Assembly: GCA_033182465.1 (NCBI GenBank)
Contig: CP137326.1
Span: 992,001-1,056,000 of the forward strand
DNA: 64,000 nt
Reading direction: 5' to 3'
DNA from: Sanghuangporus weigelae
Taxonomy: Eukaryota > Basidiomycota > Agaricomycetes > Hymenochaetales > Hymenochaetaceae
The first letter of the stretch is position 1. Each line of letters starts with the position of its first letter. The notes below the pieces were generated by a model that had not been told where the DNA came from, searched no databases, and saw only the letters and a list, made by a program, of their open reading frames with translations. Positions 61,595 to 64,000 of the stretch are shown here, one piece after another. Made by a program: the position numbers and the translations under genes.

Positions 61595-62884
61595 TCAGAC
61601 AATAGAAGATCCGTTCATGTTCCATATCCTACACATCTGATCTACCAGCTCGGCTTCGTTTTGTGGGAACGAATCTGCAGGCAAGTATCGGGTGCCGTCT
61701 AAGGCGTGTGCTGCGCTCACACCTATTTCATTCCGGGTTGCTGGCACAGAGTGAGAAGACGTGTAGTTTCGAAGCTGGTAGTTCGCCGCGGGGACAGTGC
61801 TGATGGTGGACATGTAGGCACCGGGAGATGCGTTGTTACCGTTGGCGACCGGGGCTTCAGTGTAGTAGGGATTGGAACCATCGAGGTCCGCAGGCCATTG
61901 GCCGGAGGTGTACGGTGCATTTGGTATCATCTGCGATGAGGCATTGAGAATCAGCGGCAGAAGACTCCAGAACAAGCAAGGCTGAAGTATGGATGGCTCA
62001 CATCGTTGCCCGAATACTGCTGTACCTGCGGATCTATAAGATTTGTCGCTGAGCCTAGAAAAAAGGCTTCAAGCTGAGAAGGCGAGAGAGACTGTTCGCG
62101 ACCAAGCATCGAATGTTCCCCGTCGCTGCCGTCACTTGCATACATAATATCTGATCGCGTGGCAAACTGAGAGCGATCGGGACCGTACAGCTCCAGTTGG
62201 TTTTTTATCAGAAGCAGGTCTTCCTTCAACAAAGGATGTGTTGAACCAGACGGTGGCAAGTCGAGGTTCAGACAACGAGCGTGTTCTTCGGATATGATTT
62301 TGAGAGCGTCCTCAAGATCTCGGATGCGTTCAGCCATGCGAACTATCTTCTCGTGAAGCTGTTCGGTGTTCGCCAATATGTAACTGAAATTGGTGATCAG
62401 CACTTTTCTCCAGTCGCGCTAAAGCATCTTACCGACTCCCTCTTCCAGAAACCAATGAACCTGCAAAGGTAGCGTCAATATTGGACGAGATGGTCTTCAA
62501 AAGCGAATCAACCTTCAGGACAAATCCCTTCGCATCCACGCTTTATGCAAGACTGACACGGAAATACCTAGGAGGTTATCTGTCAATTGAATCTCTTAAC
62601 GTACAGGGATGCAGCTTACCCGATCACACTTCAATTTCAACCTAGTGAGGTACTCAGTTAAAACGTTCCGCAAAGACACACGTGACGTACCTCCTACACT
62701 CGCCGCACGTTTTTGGTGTTCTGCGACGGGTCGGTTTTGTGGCCTGAGCTTGCGACGAAGTAACAGCGCTTGAGCTAGATACGGCGATGCTCGGATGCTG
62801 GGGTGATTCGTATTGAGCTTTTTGCATGATGTGGGGTGGTGGATTTCTCTCGCGAGTAAAGAAGTATTTAACCAAGGCTCTCAT
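61595..62884 (-). CDS. Zn2Cys6 fungal transcription factor
   Basis: The binuclear zinc cluster reads TCGECRRLKLKCDR, then VFPCQSCIKRGCEGICPEG, assembled across two introns that interrupt the cluster. A linker (SLVSGRGSRYILANTEQL) and coiled coil (HEKIVRMAERIRDLEDALKI) follow, as expected for a dimerising Gal4-type DNA-binding module. The remaining 230 residues are Ser/Asp/Gln-rich (SDGEHSMLGREQSLSPS) with no recognised effector domain, ending QMCRIWNMNGSSIV. Many agaricomycete regulators share this ICPEG..SGRG..LANTE..HEKI organisation. Start may be 62884 or the ATG at 62825-62827 (MQKAQYES). Target genes cannot be told from the sequence. Confidence 0.85.
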
Positions 62885-64000
62885 AAATATGTAAACGGAA
62901 CAGGGTAAGGGATCTGTGAAGAATCAAACTCCGAGCATCAGCATTGTGCGCTTCAAGTACACGGACCGAAAGTCTAAGAACATAAGGCGAAGAAGCGTTA
63001 GCGCATAGGAAGCGGTACATGAGCAGCACCGGGTTTTTTTGATCGTGCTATGATCAACACCGCTTATCTAGAATAGCGTCGAGGTTAAAGGAAGGAAACT
63101 TTGTATGTTTATGGTGTCGAGGCGCCGTCCCATGCAGGTACCATACAGCTATGTTTATTGGCCTGTTCGCTTCCGAGCTGTCGCTGCACAAGATGTGTCA
63201 AACTCGAGTATTCAATCGAACTTGCGAATCCGAACCGCTTTCATTTGTAAGCAAATAGTTTTTCTCGACGGAGTCTTCAGCCGCTGACAAAAACTTGTCG
63301 TCAAGTCGCTAAAAGGATGTGTAGATCACTACTTGTTCGAGACATAGTCATCCACATGGGATATGGGTGCCTATTGTTGTTCGGGGTCCCTGGACTTTAG
63401 GAAGCAACTTGAAAGGCCCCTGCTTCGTCCCGGGCTGATAGCTTCCTCTACTCGCGTATCCGTGGCGAGTTCTTTATTGAAATGCTATTGACCAGTAATT
63501 TCAGCTGATCTTTCTATCATCTTCAAGGTGCACGTTGCTTGACAGTGTACGATAGACATTCGATTTGTGGGAAAACTGAGGACTGCGACCTCTAGGTCAA
63601 GAGCGCGGAGACTAAACGTGGAGGGGCAGGCCTTGCACAGTTTTCACGCTTTTCCAGCCGGGCAGATGATCCTTCGTTTCTCAGATTTCCTGAAAGGACC
63701 AAGTCACAGTTAGATGAATGACGAACCACAAGGCTGGTGATAAAACGACCATTCGGATGCATTAGGTCATGCAGGGCCTGAGCTGATCATAAATAAGTAG
63801 ACCCTTAATTTTCCAGAGCCATAGCCTTGAATGCAACTGCGGGGTAATCACGCTGATGTCGAGCACGGCTTTCTACTGCATCCGTTATCTTCACGCGTGA
63901 AAATTCGTCTTCTTGAACAACGCAGTGTACATTAAGTCCGCAGGAAACGTTTCCCGTATGTTTATCGAATGCTGCACTGATTCAATAGATTGACGGAGTC
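62885..64000. other. window end, no gene seen
   Basis: 1.1 kb upstream of the Zn2Cys6 gene. No open frame over 60 codons has recognisable content. The first few hundred bases are probably the regulator's promoter. Confidence 0.45.

Overview
The window looks like nuclear chromosomal DNA of a filamentous basidiomycete, most likely an Agaricomycete. Nearly every gene is broken by many short introns (about 45-60 nt, GTRNGT...YAG). Several proteins have fungal-only forms: fungal PKC1 with HR1-C2-C1-C1-kinase order, DASH subunit Dad1, a Cdc25-type RasGEF with an SH3 domain, alternative oxidase, and a Zn2Cys6 regulator. Gene density is about one gene per 2.2 kb. I saw no rRNA, tRNA, CRISPR array, transposon or virus-like element. 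Exon models were built by hand by joining splice sites and checking the reading frame. For DAD1, PKC1, igo1, the RasGEF, GUK1, MAK16, PRP2, HUT1, RSA3, CLYBL, uS12m and the unknown gene at 4995-7797, the summed exon lengths are a multiple of three.

Layout. 0-14 kb: DAD1 (+), PKC1 (-), an unrecognised nine-exon gene (+), the endosulfine igo1 (+) and a Cdc25-like RasGEF (-). This puts kinetochore and growth/stress signalling genes side by side. 14-23 kb: the ribosome-maturation GTPase EFL1 (-), the zinc metallochaperone ZNG1 (-), guanylate kinase (+) and MAK16 (-). 22-34 kb: the spliceosomal DEAH helicase PRP2/DHX16 (+), a DUF427 protein (-), the UDP-galactose transporter HUT1 (+), a STYX-like pseudophosphatase (-), a membrane-anchored GT-B-like glycosyltransferase (-) and RSA3 (+). 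34-39 kb is gene-poor and holds a single-pass membrane protein (-). 39-53 kb: CWF19 (-), the mitochondrial citrate-lyase-beta-like CLYBL (+), a mitochondrial carrier (-), NUF2 (-), an unrecognised helical protein (+), a PPPDE-thioredoxin-PUL protein (-) and mitochondrial uS12 (+). 53-64 kb: a Spo71-like PH-domain protein (-), a possible 30-residue spliced microgene (+), alternative oxidase (-), a gene-poor stretch and a Zn2Cys6 regulator (-).

Functional themes are ribosome assembly (EFL1, MAK16, RSA3, uS12m), splicing (PRP2, CWF19), kinetochore (DAD1, NUF2), mitochondria (CLYBL, carrier, AOX, uS12m) and nutrient/stress signalling (PKC1, igo1, RasGEF). Nothing suggests a co-transcribed pathway cluster. 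Many genes are head-to-head with short shared promoters. The palindrome CACGTG recurs in these promoters far more than in coding DNA, which is the most interesting window-wide signal. I found no convincing new multi-gene system.
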